Below, in pieces: positions 54,184 to 63,500 of a stretch of DNA of 64,000 nt. The stretch is from positions 310,001 through 374,000 of the forward strand of contig JABAQQ010000013.1 of assembly GCA_019187225.1 (NCBI GenBank). Reading direction: 5' to 3'. The position numbers and the translations under genes were made by a program. The stretch is from Saprospiraceae bacterium (lineage in GTDB: Bacteria > Bacteroidota > Bacteroidia > Chitinophagales > Saprospiraceae). Numbering within the stretch: position 1 is the first letter of the stretch; each line of letters begins with the position of its first letter. The notes beneath the pieces are model-generated. The model saw nothing but the letters and a program-made list of their open reading frames with translations, was not told where the DNA came from and did not search any database.

Positions 54184-54214
54184 CAAAGGTAAAAACGCTC
54201 TTTTTTCCACCAAA
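54184..54214 (-). promoter_or_regulatory. Proximal promoter of the ACIII-oxidase cluster
   Basis: On the minus strand TTTG (54214-54211), a 19-base spacer and TACCTTTG (54191-54184) fit the consensus exactly. The actA ATG is about 90 bases downstream. Confidence 0.75.
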
Positions 54215-54301
54215 CGAAGTGTTAAGAAACACGCCTATTTAGATGCGCTATAAATCGCGGTATTCGCCGGGCGGTTAACAAAGCGTTAAAACAAAGTGGC
54301 G

Positions 54302-54331
54302 CAAAGGTAGAAAAGGTGCGCTCGTTTGCAA
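54302..54331 (-). promoter_or_regulatory. Distal promoter of the ACIII-oxidase cluster
   Basis: On the minus strand TTG (54331-54329), a 19-base spacer and TACCTTTG (54309-54302). The -7 context gcgcaaaggta is repeated from the proximal promoter. Confidence 0.6.
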
Positions 54332-54353
54332 GCGAAGGGAAAATAATTTGCTT

Positions 54354-55604
54354 TTATTCCCAATCTGCCATCACCCGTTCGATAATTCCGCAGCAGTCTT
54401 CCATCTGTTCCCGTGTCATGACAAGCGGCGGCGCGAAGCGAATGATGTTGCCATGCGTCGGTTTGGCGAGCAATCCGTTGTCGGCAAGGGCTAAACAAAT
54501 GTTCCAGGCGGTTTTGCTTTCTTCCGAGTCATTGATAACAATGGCATTCAGCAGGCCTTTGCCGCGTACCAATTGAATAAGATCAGGGCGCCGGTTTTTC
54601 AGAGCTTCCATCCGGGTGCGAAAAATTTTACCCAGAACCTCGGCGTTTTCGGCCAGTTTTTCTTCCTCCACCACCTTGAGCGCCTCCATGGCCACGGCGC
54701 AGGCAAGCGGGTTGCCGCCAAAGGTGGAGCCGTGTTCGCCGGGTTTGATGGTGAGCATGACTTCGTCGCTGCTGAGCACTGCGCTGACGGGCAATACACC
54801 GCCTGAAAGGGCTTTTCCGAGGATCAGAATGTCGGGTTTGAATCCATAATGATCGCAGCAAAGGCGTTTGCCCGTTCTGGCAATACCGGTCTGTACTTCA
54901 TCGGCAATAAAAAGCACATGGCGCTGCCGGCACATTTCAAATGCTTTTGGCAAATAGTCTTCGTCCGGTACGTTCACGCCGGCTTCACCCTGGATCGGCT
55001 CGACGAGAAAACCAGCCACTGAAGGGTCTTTCAGGGCTGTCTCCAGCGCCGTAAGGTCGTTGTAAGGGATGACTACATAACCCGGCATATAGGGACCAAA
55101 TCCCTTACGGCTGTCCGGATCGGTACTGGCCGAAATCGCCCCCAATGTCCGCCCATGAAAATTGCCTTCAACAAAAATGATCTTCGCCTGATCATCGGCC
55201 ACGCCTTTAATATTATATGCCCAGCGGCGTGCAAGTTTGATGGCAGTCTCCACGCCTTCCACTCCCGTATTCATCGGCAGGACGCGGTCATGGTCGAAGT
55301 AATGCGTAATGAACTCGGCATACTCACCCAACAGGTTGTTGTAGAAAGCCCTCGATGTAAGGGTTAATTTTTGCGCCTGCTCTGTCAGCGCCCCGATGAT
55401 TCGCGGATGGCAATGGCCCTGATTCACAGCGCTGTAAGCCGAGAGAAAATCATAATAGCGCTTACCTTCCACGTCCCAGACATGGACGCCGCGACCGCGT
55501 TCCAATACCACCGGGATGGGGTGGTAGTTGTGCGCATTGTAACGGTCTTCGAGTTCCATCAGTTCGGCGGAGGACAAGGTGGTGGTGTTGGTCAGGACTT
55601 CCAT
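54354..55604 (-). CDS. rocD: Ornithine--oxo-acid aminotransferase
   Basis: A 416-residue PLP-dependent class III aminotransferase. The cofactor Lys is in [29 protein letters not shown] gives the Asp that binds the pyridine ring, and [17 protein letters not shown] is typical of ornithine aminotransferase. It converts ornithine and 2-oxoglutarate to glutamate semialdehyde and glutamate. The frame is open from 55673, but the upstream codons only translate the CTCTCAC array; the ATG at 55604 gives MEVLTN. Confidence 0.93.
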   Translation of the reverse strand: MEVLTNTTTLSSAELMELEDRYNAHNYHPIPVVLERGRGVHVWDVEGKRYYDFLSAYSAVNQGHCHPRIIGALTEQAQKLTLTSRAFYNNLLGEYAEFITHYFDHDRVLPMNTGVEGVETAIKLARRWAYNIKGVADDQAKIIFVEGNFHGRTLGAISASTDPDSRKGFGPYMPGYVVIPYNDLTALETALKDPSVAGFLVEPIQGEAGVNVPDEDYLPKAFEMCRQRHVLFIADEVQTGIARTGKRLCCDHYGFKPDILILGKALSGGVLPVSAVLSSDEVMLTIKPGEHGSTFGGNPLACAVAMEALKVVEEEKLAENAEVLGKIFRTRMEALKNRRPDLIQLVRGKGLLNAIVINDSEESKTAWNICLALADNGLLAKPTHGNIIRFAPPLVMTREQMEDCCGIIERVMADWE

Positions 55605-55639
55605 GTGTGAGAGACGTGAGTGACGTGAGAGACGTGAGA
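55605..55639 (-). repeat. CTCTCAC leader array ending at the rocD start codon
   Basis: On the minus strand ttctcacgt, ctctcacgt, cactcacgt and ctctcacac words run directly into ATG. It mirrors the purL leader at 20862-20899. A TAGTTTTG -7 element (55678-55671) lies just upstream, so the array is in the transcript. Confidence 0.8.
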
Positions 55640-55708
55640 AAACGAGAGGGAGAATCTTGGATTTCCGGAGCAAAACTAACAGTTTTCAGCGGAACAACTG
55701 AAAGATAA

Positions 55709-55749
55709 AACAAAACCGGCGGCTCCGGGACAAACCCGAAACCGCCGGT
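55709..55749 (-). terminator. Terminator of the outer-membrane protein gene
   Basis: On the minus strand the stem accggcgg/ccgccggt is followed by ttttgtttt. It separates the 55802 gene from rocD. Confidence 0.75.
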
Positions 55750-55755
55750 GGGAAC

Positions 55756-55801
55756 GTTGAATTGTCAAACGTCCAATATCCAACAGTCCAATATCCAAAG
55801 T
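55756..55801. repeat. GTCCAA word array
   Basis: gtccaat, cagtccaat and atccaa words reach the stop codon of the gene at 55802. No opposite arm is adjacent. Confidence 0.75.
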
Positions 55802-56419
55802 CTATCGCTCATAATTCTCCCTGTAATCCCGTTTCTTGTGATAGCGCCCCCAGGAAAAGCCGAATTTGAGGGTGGCCCTGCCAAATGCGCCGGAAAGGTC
55901 TCCGTCGCTCAGACTTACGTAGTCCACATCGCGAACAAAACGGTAGCCGCCTTCCAGCCCGAGGCGGAACCAACGGAATACGTTGATCTCCACACCCGCT
56001 GATGGCTGTATCGTAAGTGTTTTGTCTCTTCCTTCCTGGCTGTGCTGCGCTCTGCCCTGCCCTATTTCAAGATTAAGGGTGGGATGGATCGCTTTATAAG
56101 GCATAAAAGCATAGCCGATGAAACCACCGTTGTAATTGAAGTCAAATCGCTGCGGTTCGCCGGGGACCAGGGCGATATCGTCGATCAGGCGGAAGTGCGA
56201 CCAGCCGACATGGAGCGACCTGCCGAATTCGAAGCCGAAGAATCCCCTGCGGTTGAAGGCTTCGACACTGTTGTATGGTGTATAGTCCCATGAAACGCCG
56301 CCCCAGAGACCGGAAAATCCCCAGCCCCGTTCACCAAGCACGGTTTCTTCCCGTTGGCTGAAAACGGACAGTGAAGTCAGCAGAAATGCAATGGCCAGTA
56401 AGCAAGATTTGGTACGCAT
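55802..56419 (-). CDS. Predicted outer-membrane beta-barrel protein
   Basis: A 205-residue protein with a signal peptide (LLAIAFLLTSLSVFSQ) and alternating amphipathic strands rich in Gly and aromatic residues (GFIGYAFMPYKAIHPTLNLE, FRLGLEGGYRFVRDVDYV, ATLKFGFSWG). This fits an 8-strand outer-membrane barrel; no family was recognised. It ends with a basic tail (YHKKRDYRENYER). Confidence 0.65.
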   Translation of the reverse strand: MRTKSCLLAIAFLLTSLSVFSQREETVLGERGWGFSGLWGGVSWDYTPYNSVEAFNRRGFFGFEFGRSLHVGWSHFRLIDDIALVPGEPQRFDFNYNGGFIGYAFMPYKAIHPTLNLEIGQGRAQHSQEGRDKTLTIQPSAGVEINVFRWFRLGLEGGYRFVRDVDYVSLSDGDLSGAFGRATLKFGFSWGRYHKKRDYRENYER

Positions 56420-56822
56420 GACATAATGGTTGATTCGATGAATGGTTGATTTGTTGATGATCGGTCTCAGGGGGGAATTCGGGTAATTGGGTAATTGGGG
56501 TAATTTTTAATTAAGTAGCCGGACATTGGATTTTAGACATTGGACATCAGACTAAATGATTGGTTTCCAAGGTCTAATAGTCCAACGTCCAATGTCAAAC
56601 TATTTTGTCCGCATACTTACATTTAATTACCCCAACTCTTCCTCGACGCACGAACTGACAGCAAGGTTACAGGCCGGGTTGCAGCATGGCAAATAAAAAA
56701 GGCAAATGCGGGCGACATTCACCTTTTTCTAACGGGTTTTAACCGGTTTTAACTAAAAATAATGTTCTTCAGAACGGCAACCGGAACACACAGGTAGTAT
56801 CCCGGAACGGCGTTCGGGGACG
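56420..56822. other. Intergenic region with a two-shell word hairpin
   Basis: The gap between the outer-membrane protein gene and the DUF4199 gene holds the nested repeat at 56481-56635 and otherwise nothing recognisable. Confidence 0.6.
56481..56635. repeat. Two-shell hairpin: GGTAATTG outside, TTGGAC inside
   Basis: Outer ttggggtaat (56495-56504) pairs with attaccccaa (56626-56635). Inner ttggac/ttagac words (56521-56552) face gtccaacgtccaatgtc (56580-56597). Two word families are combined in one palindrome. Confidence 0.8.
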
Positions 56823-57335
56823 CTATTTCCGCCGCAACACAAGCGACGACACGAGCGATACCAGCAATCCCATGGGGAAAGGCTCCAGGAATGTGATGGC
56901 CACGCGGAACAACGGATTTTGATACATCGTTTTGTATTGCTCCATTTGAGCGGCTTGCTGTTGTATCTGTTCCTCCGTAGCACCCGAAGATTTCATTTGC
57001 GCCAGCGAATTCTCGATAAATTTATCCATAAAATCGGGCATCAAAGTGTGGTAAATGATGAGCCAGGCGACCACATAAAAAACGCAGGAGATCACCGTTA
57101 TCAAAATAGCCACTTTGAACGCTTCTCCAAAACTCAGGGTTCCGGAAGCGGTGTTGTCGCGGTAAGCCTTCGTGCCGAAATAGACAAGCAGCATACTCAG
57201 CAATATACCCGCATAGCCGATGATCTCGCCGTTGTCGAACTCCATCGAGTTTTTATAGTACAGGGCGGTGCCGAGCATGAGAAGGGATGAGATCGCGCCG
57301 GAGATAAGGCCGTAGGTAAGAATGGTCTTTTTCAT
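56823..57335 (-). CDS. DUF4199 membrane protein
   Basis: A 170-residue protein with four hydrophobic helices. The start MKKTILTYGLISGAISSLLM, the central GTLSFGEAFKVAILIT and a Gln-rich loop (EEQIQQQAAQMEQ) are typical of DUF4199, a family confined to Bacteroidota with no known function. The longer frame from 57425 lacks any such feature. Confidence 0.85.
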   Translation of the reverse strand: MKKTILTYGLISGAISSLLMLGTALYYKNSMEFDNGEIIGYAGILLSMLLVYFGTKAYRDNTASGTLSFGEAFKVAILITVISCVFYVVAWLIIYHTLMPDFMDKFIENSLAQMKSSGATEEQIQQQAAQMEQYKTMYQNPLFRVAITFLEPFPMGLLVSLVSSLVLRRK

Positions 57336-57464
57336 ATTGCAAAAATATTGGTGAAAACTGCTGCAAATGAATAGACTCAGCCGTCGGATATGCATCATCC
57401 GTTCGGGTGATTCGGCAAAAATCACACTTTCGGGTGAACAAAGAAAAAGGGGCGCGCTGCTACC

Positions 57465-58634
<1,170 letters not shown>

Positions 58635-58811
58635 AAAAAAGAAGAGTCATTAAAGATATTAAAGGTCATTGCATCGTCAGTCATTGCGCCTTCGGATGTC
58701 GCACCTTACCGGAATACGACTGTGCGCATCGTGTTTCGCATTCAGGGGGAGAAAGGGCACAAAGAAAAATTCTTTCGCCCACTTCGCCTGCATAATGAAC
58801 TGTTATTTTTC

Positions 58812-58843
58812 TCTGTTTTTTTTACTTTTGAAATTTACCTTTG
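58812..58843 (+). promoter_or_regulatory. Promoter of the coiled-coil protein gene
   Basis: TCTG at 58812-58815 (near -33 consensus), a 20-base spacer and TACCTTTG at 58836-58843; ATG 42 bases downstream. Confidence 0.55.
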
Positions 58844-58884
58844 TTATGATAACTATTTCCCACATCACTACAAATCTTATACTT

Positions 58885-59565
58885 ATGCAATTCAAAACGA
58901 TTCTCCCACTCCTGATACTGTTGACCAGCGCCTTTATTTCAGAGGCGCAGCGCAACGTCAGAGAAACTGAAAGAATGATGTCTTTCGGAAGCCGCCCGGG
59001 GTTCAGGCTCGAATTTCCAGGCGCTACCACGTCCGTGGTGGAAGATCAATGGAAAGACTGGACAAAAAAACATTACAGCGCCAAACTCAAAAAGAAAAAG
59101 AACGAATGGTCGGCCAGCGAGCTGAAATCGAGCATGCTTGGGCCCGATCCGTTCTCGCTCTACTCTGTCATTGAAAAAACTGCCGACGGCGCTGCGTTGA
59201 CCGTATGGTATGACATGGGATCCTCCTTTCTCAACAGCCGCGACAATCCACTGAGCGCCAGAGAGACCTCCAGCGCACTGCAACAGTTTTACTACGATGT
59301 CCGCCGTGCCACCTATGATATGCAGGCAAAAAACGAAGAGAAAAAACTGAAGGATCTGGAGGACAACAACAAAGCGATGGAGAAAAAATCGAAGGAATTG
59401 CAAAAAAGCATTGAGGATTACAGAAACAAGATCAAAAAAGCCGAAGAAGAAATCCTCCAACTGGCAAAAAACCAGGAAGTGGGTCTGATCAACATCGAAA
59501 ATCAGAAAAAAGTGATCGAAGACGTCAAACAACGAAAATTAAACGTTGAAAGCGAAGGAAATTAA
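58885..59565 (+). CDS. Exported coiled-coil protein
   Basis: A 226-residue protein with a signal peptide (ILPLLILLTSAFISEAQ), a globular part (residues about 35-130) containing PGFRLEFPGATTSVVEDQW and a long C-terminal coiled coil (about 145-226, KKLKDLEDNNKAMEKKSKEL). No family was recognised. The ATG at 58885 was preferred; the upstream frame from 58669 has no matching signal peptide. A terminator follows. Confidence 0.75.
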   Translation: MQFKTILPLLILLTSAFISEAQRNVRETERMMSFGSRPGFRLEFPGATTSVVEDQWKDWTKKHYSAKLKKKKNEWSASELKSSMLGPDPFSLYSVIEKTADGAALTVWYDMGSSFLNSRDNPLSARETSSALQQFYYDVRRATYDMQAKNEEKKLKDLEDNNKAMEKKSKELQKSIEDYRNKIKKAEEEILQLAKNQEVGLINIENQKKVIEDVKQRKLNVESEGN

Positions 59566-59591
59566 GAGCCTGTAACCAATTTTTTGTTTTG

Positions 59592-59629
59592 AAAAGCCTG
59601 CTCCCCCGATTGGGAGCAGGCTTTTTTTG
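59592..59629 (+). terminator. Rho-independent terminator
   Basis: Stem aagcctgctccc/gggagcaggctt followed by a T-run, just past the coiled-coil gene. Confidence 0.92.
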
Positions 59630-59639
59630 TGCGTCTTTG

Positions 59640-60140
59640 TATGCCCTACAAAAAGAAACGGCAGATTACATGAGAAAACGGCAATATATTATTATAATTT
59701 AAAAACTCAAATAGTTTTATATCGCCGAAAGGGCGTTTTTGTTTTTTAAAACAGAAATTTTTAATTTTGTCGGCGAAAACCGCACAAAAAAAATTTTTGC
59801 ACTGTGGATAATTTACATTCTCTTAACCAAAAGTACATCCGGGGAAAAAACCGGAATACGTTCGTTTGTCCGGCGGCGAAATTCTAATCCGCTGCTTTTT
59901 ATAGTGTTAAGACATTTGCGTTTCCATCAACCGAAGAGCATAATACCGTGCCGGAAAATGTGAAAAACCCCAAACCAATGTGGATAACTCAGCGAATATG
60001 GGCTGTTATCCACACTCTCCGGCGGGGTTTTCCACAGATTCACAGCGATACGGATTGTTTGGAAATCGCAATGGCCCGAATTTCAAAGTACGTTTGTCAC
60101 CCGGCTTTACGGCTCAAAGCACGGGCAAAAAGCAACCATT
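59640..60140. other. oriC: Candidate chromosomal replication origin (oriC)
   Basis: Within this gene-free 520-base gap there are three perfect DnaA boxes: TGTGGATAA at 59803-59811 and 59979-59987 (minus sense) and TTATCCACA at 60006-60014 (plus), plus TTTTCCACA at 60028-60036 with one mismatch. An AT-rich tract (59682-59730, with aatatattattataattt) could be the unwinding element. dnaB begins directly downstream. The boxes are seen; origin function is inference. Confidence 0.6.
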
Positions 60141-60160
60141 AAATAAATGCAGGCCCATCC

Positions 60161-62716
60161 ATGAACGACGCGAACAAAGACGAGCAAGGCAAGCAATCCC
60201 AACGCCGCGCGCACCAGCGCCAGGCGAATAACCAGGACGGCCTTTCCAATTATGTGTTCGGCAAGATACAGCCTCAGGCGATCCCCCTGGAAGAAGCGGT
60301 GCTCGGCGCGCTCATGCTCGACCGCGAAGCGCTGCCGATGGTCATGGACATCCTGCGGCCGGAGAGTTTTTATCTCGAAGCGCACCAGCTCATTTACCGG
60401 GCCATTATCCGGCTGTTCGAGCGCTCCAACCCCGTTGACCTGCTGACAGTGACGGAAGAGATGCGTAAAAGCGGCGACCTCGACAAAGTAGGCGGCGGCT
60501 ACTACCTCGTGGAACTCAGCCATCGCGTCGCCTCGGCAGCCAACATCGAATACCACGCCCGCATCATCGCCCAAAAACACATCCAGCGCGAACTCATCAG
60601 CGTCAGCACCCGCACCATCCGCGACGCCTATGAAGACACAACCGACGTGTTCACCCTGCTCGACGAGGCGGAAAAAGGACTGTTTGGCATCACCCAAAAC
60701 AACCTCAGCCGCAGCTACGAAAGCATGGGCACGCTCAGCAGCCGCGTGCTGAAACAGATCGAAGAACTCGCAGGAAAAACCGACGGGCTTACCGGAGTGC
60801 CGACGGGATTTACCGACCTCGACAGGATCACGTCGGGGTGGCAACCGTCTGATTTGGTCATCATAGCGGCGCGGCCGGGCATGGGGAAGTGCCTGGGTAG
60901 AGGTACCCGCGTCCTGATGTTCGACGGCTCGCTGAAAAACGTGGAAGAAATCACACCTGGCGATGCGCTTATGGGCGACGATTCTACGCCGCGCAATGTA
61001 TTGTCCGTCACTTCCGGGCGCGAAAAAATGTATTGGATCAGGCAGAACAAAGGAATTGACTACCGGGTGAACGAAAGCCACATCCTTTCCCTCAAACGCA
61101 GCCGAACGGAATGGCAGCACCACAACAGAGACGTGCTCAACATCAGCGTCAGGGAATACCTCTCTAGATCGCCTAAATTCAAAAGCAATTATAAAGGCTA
61201 CAAAGTAGCGGTGGAATTTCCCGAACGGCCGCTTCCGCTTCACCCCTACTTTCTCGGACTCTGGCTTGGCGACGGCACTTCTACGAACAGCAACATCGCT
61301 GCAACAGACGCCGAAATCGTCGGTTTTCTGGAAACTTATGCCTCCGGGCTGGGATTGAAATTGAAAAAACAGAACAATGACCCAAAAAAATGTCCGGTTT
61401 ACCGCTTGTCCAATGACCGGCATGAAGCCCTGGGGTTTTCTATGCAGGGAATTCTGCGGCAAATAAACCTGCTCGGCAATAAACACATCCCCCGCGATTT
61501 TTTGATCAATTCAACGCAAAAGCGTCTCGAACTGCTCGCCGGATTGATCGACAGCGATGGACACTACCTTGTTGAGTCCAACGGTCTCGAAATCACGCAG
61601 AAAAATGAAACGCTGGCCCGGCAAATCAAATTCTTGTGCGACACCCTGGGGTTCCGCACCTCGTTTACGGCCAAAAAAGCACCCATCAAAAAAATCAATT
61701 TTGAGACAACTGTCTGGCGAATAAGAGTTTATGGAGATATTCACCGGATACCATTGAAAGTAAAACGAAAAATACCGAAACCCTGGAACAGCCCCGTCAA
61801 CTGGCAGGTCACAGGTATAAGCGTTGAGGAGGATATTATAGACGATTATTATGGATTTGAATTGGACGGGAACGGACTTTTCCTGCTCGAAGACATGACC
61901 GTGACGCACAACACCTCCCTCGTGCTCGCCATTATGCTCAATGCTGCCAAAGACTTCGGCAAACCCGTCGCCATGTTTTCCCTCGAAATGGCCAGCACCC
62001 AACTCGTGCAGCGCCTCATCTCGATGGAAGCCGAAATCCCCGGCTCCAAAATGCGCAGCGGCAAACTCGAAGACTACGAATGGCAGCAACTCCAGACCAC
62101 CGTCGAACGACTCAACACCGTGCCGATCTTTATTGACGACACACCGGCCATCAACATCTTCGAACTGCGCGCCAAATGCCGCCGCCTGAAAATGCAGCAC
62201 GATATTCAGTTGGTTATCATTGACTATCTGCAATTGATGACCGGCGCTTCGGAAAACAACCGCAACGCCAACCGGGAACAGGAGATCGCAGGCATTTCGC
62301 GGGCACTGAAATCATTGGCCAAGGAACTGAGCATCCCGGTTATAGCCCTGGCGCAGCTCAGCCGGGCGGTGGAAGTGCGGGGAGGAAGCAAAAGGCCGCA
62401 GCTGAGCGACTTGCGTGAAAGTGGCAGTATCGAGCAAGATGCTGATATTGTGTCATTTATATATAGGCCGGAATACTATCAGATTCTCGAAGACGAGAAT
62501 GGCCAAAGCCTCAAAGGCATCGCGGAGATCATCATCGCCAAACACCGCCACGGTGCATTGGACACCGTGCGGCTCAAATTCACCGATACCTTCGCGAAAT
62601 TCGGCAACCTCGATGATCCGGCGTTCGCGGGACTCAGCGACCCGCTTTCCGGGCCATTCTCACCCAGCGGCATCACCATGCCTTCGCGCATGAACGAAGA
62701 GGATATACCTTTCTGA
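60161..62716 (+). CDS. dnaB: Replicative DNA helicase DnaB with intein in the P-loop
   Basis: An 851-residue precursor. Residues 1-243 are the N-terminal DnaB domain (VPLEEAVLGALMLDREAL-like start, EERKSGDLDKVGG linker region) up to the Walker A sequence ARPGMGK. A 341-residue intein (244-584) follows, then helicase motifs TSLVLAIML, EMASTQLVQRL, IIDYLQLMTG, LAQLSRAVEVRGGSKRPQ and LRESGSIEQDAD. After splicing the extein is 510 residues, a normal DnaB length, and the P-loop reads GMGKTS. DnaB loads onto and unwinds DNA at the fork. The gene lies beside a candidate oriC. Confidence 0.96.
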   Translation: MNDANKDEQGKQSQRRAHQRQANNQDGLSNYVFGKIQPQAIPLEEAVLGALMLDREALPMVMDILRPESFYLEAHQLIYRAIIRLFERSNPVDLLTVTEEMRKSGDLDKVGGGYYLVELSHRVASAANIEYHARIIAQKHIQRELISVSTRTIRDAYEDTTDVFTLLDEAEKGLFGITQNNLSRSYESMGTLSSRVLKQIEELAGKTDGLTGVPTGFTDLDRITSGWQPSDLVIIAARPGMGKCLGRGTRVLMFDGSLKNVEEITPGDALMGDDSTPRNVLSVTSGREKMYWIRQNKGIDYRVNESHILSLKRSRTEWQHHNRDVLNISVREYLSRSPKFKSNYKGYKVAVEFPERPLPLHPYFLGLWLGDGTSTNSNIAATDAEIVGFLETYASGLGLKLKKQNNDPKKCPVYRLSNDRHEALGFSMQGILRQINLLGNKHIPRDFLINSTQKRLELLAGLIDSDGHYLVESNGLEITQKNETLARQIKFLCDTLGFRTSFTAKKAPIKKINFETTVWRIRVYGDIHRIPLKVKRKIPKPWNSPVNWQVTGISVEEDIIDDYYGFELDGNGLFLLEDMTVTHNTSLVLAIMLNAAKDFGKPVAMFSLEMASTQLVQRLISMEAEIPGSKMRSGKLEDYEWQQLQTTVERLNTVPIFIDDTPAINIFELRAKCRRLKMQHDIQLVIIDYLQLMTGASENNRNANREQEIAGISRALKSLAKELSIPVIALAQLSRAVEVRGGSKRPQLSDLRESGSIEQDADIVSFIYRPEYYQILEDENGQSLKGIAEIIIAKHRHGALDTVRLKFTDTFAKFGNLDDPAFAGLSDPLSGPFSPSGITMPSRMNEEDIPF
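60890..61912 (+). mobile_element. DnaB intein with LAGLIDADG homing endonuclease
   Basis: The 341-residue intein begins with Cys (CLGRGTRVLMFDG, block A) and ends with the C-terminal TVTHN, followed by Thr as +1 residue. Two LAGLIDADG motifs are seen, LGLWLGDGTS and LAGLIDSDGHY, so a homing endonuclease is encoded and looks intact. It splits the Walker A motif between K and T, so helicase activity requires splicing. Confidence 0.95.
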
Positions 62717-62786
62717 CTGTTCTGCACAGGTACATAATCCATGCGAATCAGTGGTGAAGGACACTCAACCTGGCGTTTGCAACGTG

Positions 62787-62901
62787 GAGTCATTTCCCGC
62801 AGATTTTCGCAGAAAAAAAATGACGCGGATTTCCGCAGATTGAGGTCAAAATCTGCGGAAATCTGCGTATTTTTTCTGCGAAAATCTGCGGGAAATGACT
62901 C
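62787..62901. repeat. CGCAGATT palindromic repeat element, copy 2
   Basis: Perfect 32-base arms at 62787-62818 and 62870-62901, beginning gagtcatttcccgcagat, with an inner near-perfect pair (62825-62841/62851-62867). Same family as 5878-6010. Confidence 0.9.
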
Positions 62902-62969
62902 TACGCCATCTACAACGGGTTTTCGTGATCCTGTGTAAATCTGCGGGAAACCCGCAAACTCGTATAAAC

Positions 62970-63015
62970 GAAAAAAAGCGAACCCTGTCCCGCAAAATAA
63001 CAGGACAGGGTTCGC
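62970..63015 (-). terminator. Rho-independent terminator of tatA
   Basis: On the minus strand the 13-base stem gcgaaccctgtcc/ggacagggttcgc is followed by ttttttt (62977-62971). Confidence 0.9.
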
Positions 63016-63064
63016 CGGACGGTAAACCTGAAATCTTTAAATCGCGAAACCGGAGACTACAAAA

Positions 63065-63280
63065 TTATTTCTCTATGTTTTTTTTCTCCGCCTCGCGCAT
63101 GCCCTGGCGGATTTCGTCTTCCACCGAATTTTTAGCGCTGTTGAATTCGCGGATGCCGCGCCCCAGACCGCGCATGAGTTCGGGTATTTTTTGACCGCCG
63201 AACAGCAGCAATACCACGAGGAAAATGAGTACAAATTCCGTAGCGCCGAGGTTGCCGAGGAATAAAAGCGTCGAAGTCAT
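63065..63280 (-). CDS. tatA: Twin-arginine translocase subunit TatA/E
   Basis: A 71-residue protein with one N-terminal helix ([20 protein letters not shown]), the hinge [20 protein letters not shown] and a polar tail. TatA forms the pore for folded exported proteins; ActB in this window has a Tat signal and would be a client. The frame is open from 63388, but MTSTLLFLG at 63280 is the family's normal start. Confidence 0.95.
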   Translation of the reverse strand: MTSTLLFLGNLGATEFVLIFLVVLLLFGGQKIPELMRGLGRGIREFNSAKNSVEDEIRQGMREAEKKNIEK

Positions 63281-63500
63281 AATCGTAGAATGTTGAAAAG
63301 TGTAGGTAAATACGGCTTTTGGGCGCCGATTATTGTCCTGTCCCTTTGAACGGAAGCGACGGACAAAGTTACATCGCCCACCGGTCAAATATTTACCGTT
63401 TGATGTAAATTAACCTTATGCAGGCAATTCTGACTTTAAAACGACAAAACTCCGGCGTTTCCCGGTTGTTTAGAAATTTGCCGTTTTAAAAAGTGCAGAT

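Larger units (their letters stand above)
62717..63064. other. Intergenic region between dnaB and tatA
   Basis: This convergent gap contains the CGCAGATT element and the tatA terminator, with a small hairpin gcgggaaacccgc at 62944-62956 between them. Frames crossing it translate repeat DNA. Confidence 0.6.

Noticed and set aside
62741-63194. Short open frames downstream of dnaB
   Set aside because: They translate the CGCAGATT palindrome and the tatA region in reverse; the same peptide phrase appears at the 5878-6010 copy, proving it is repeat-derived.
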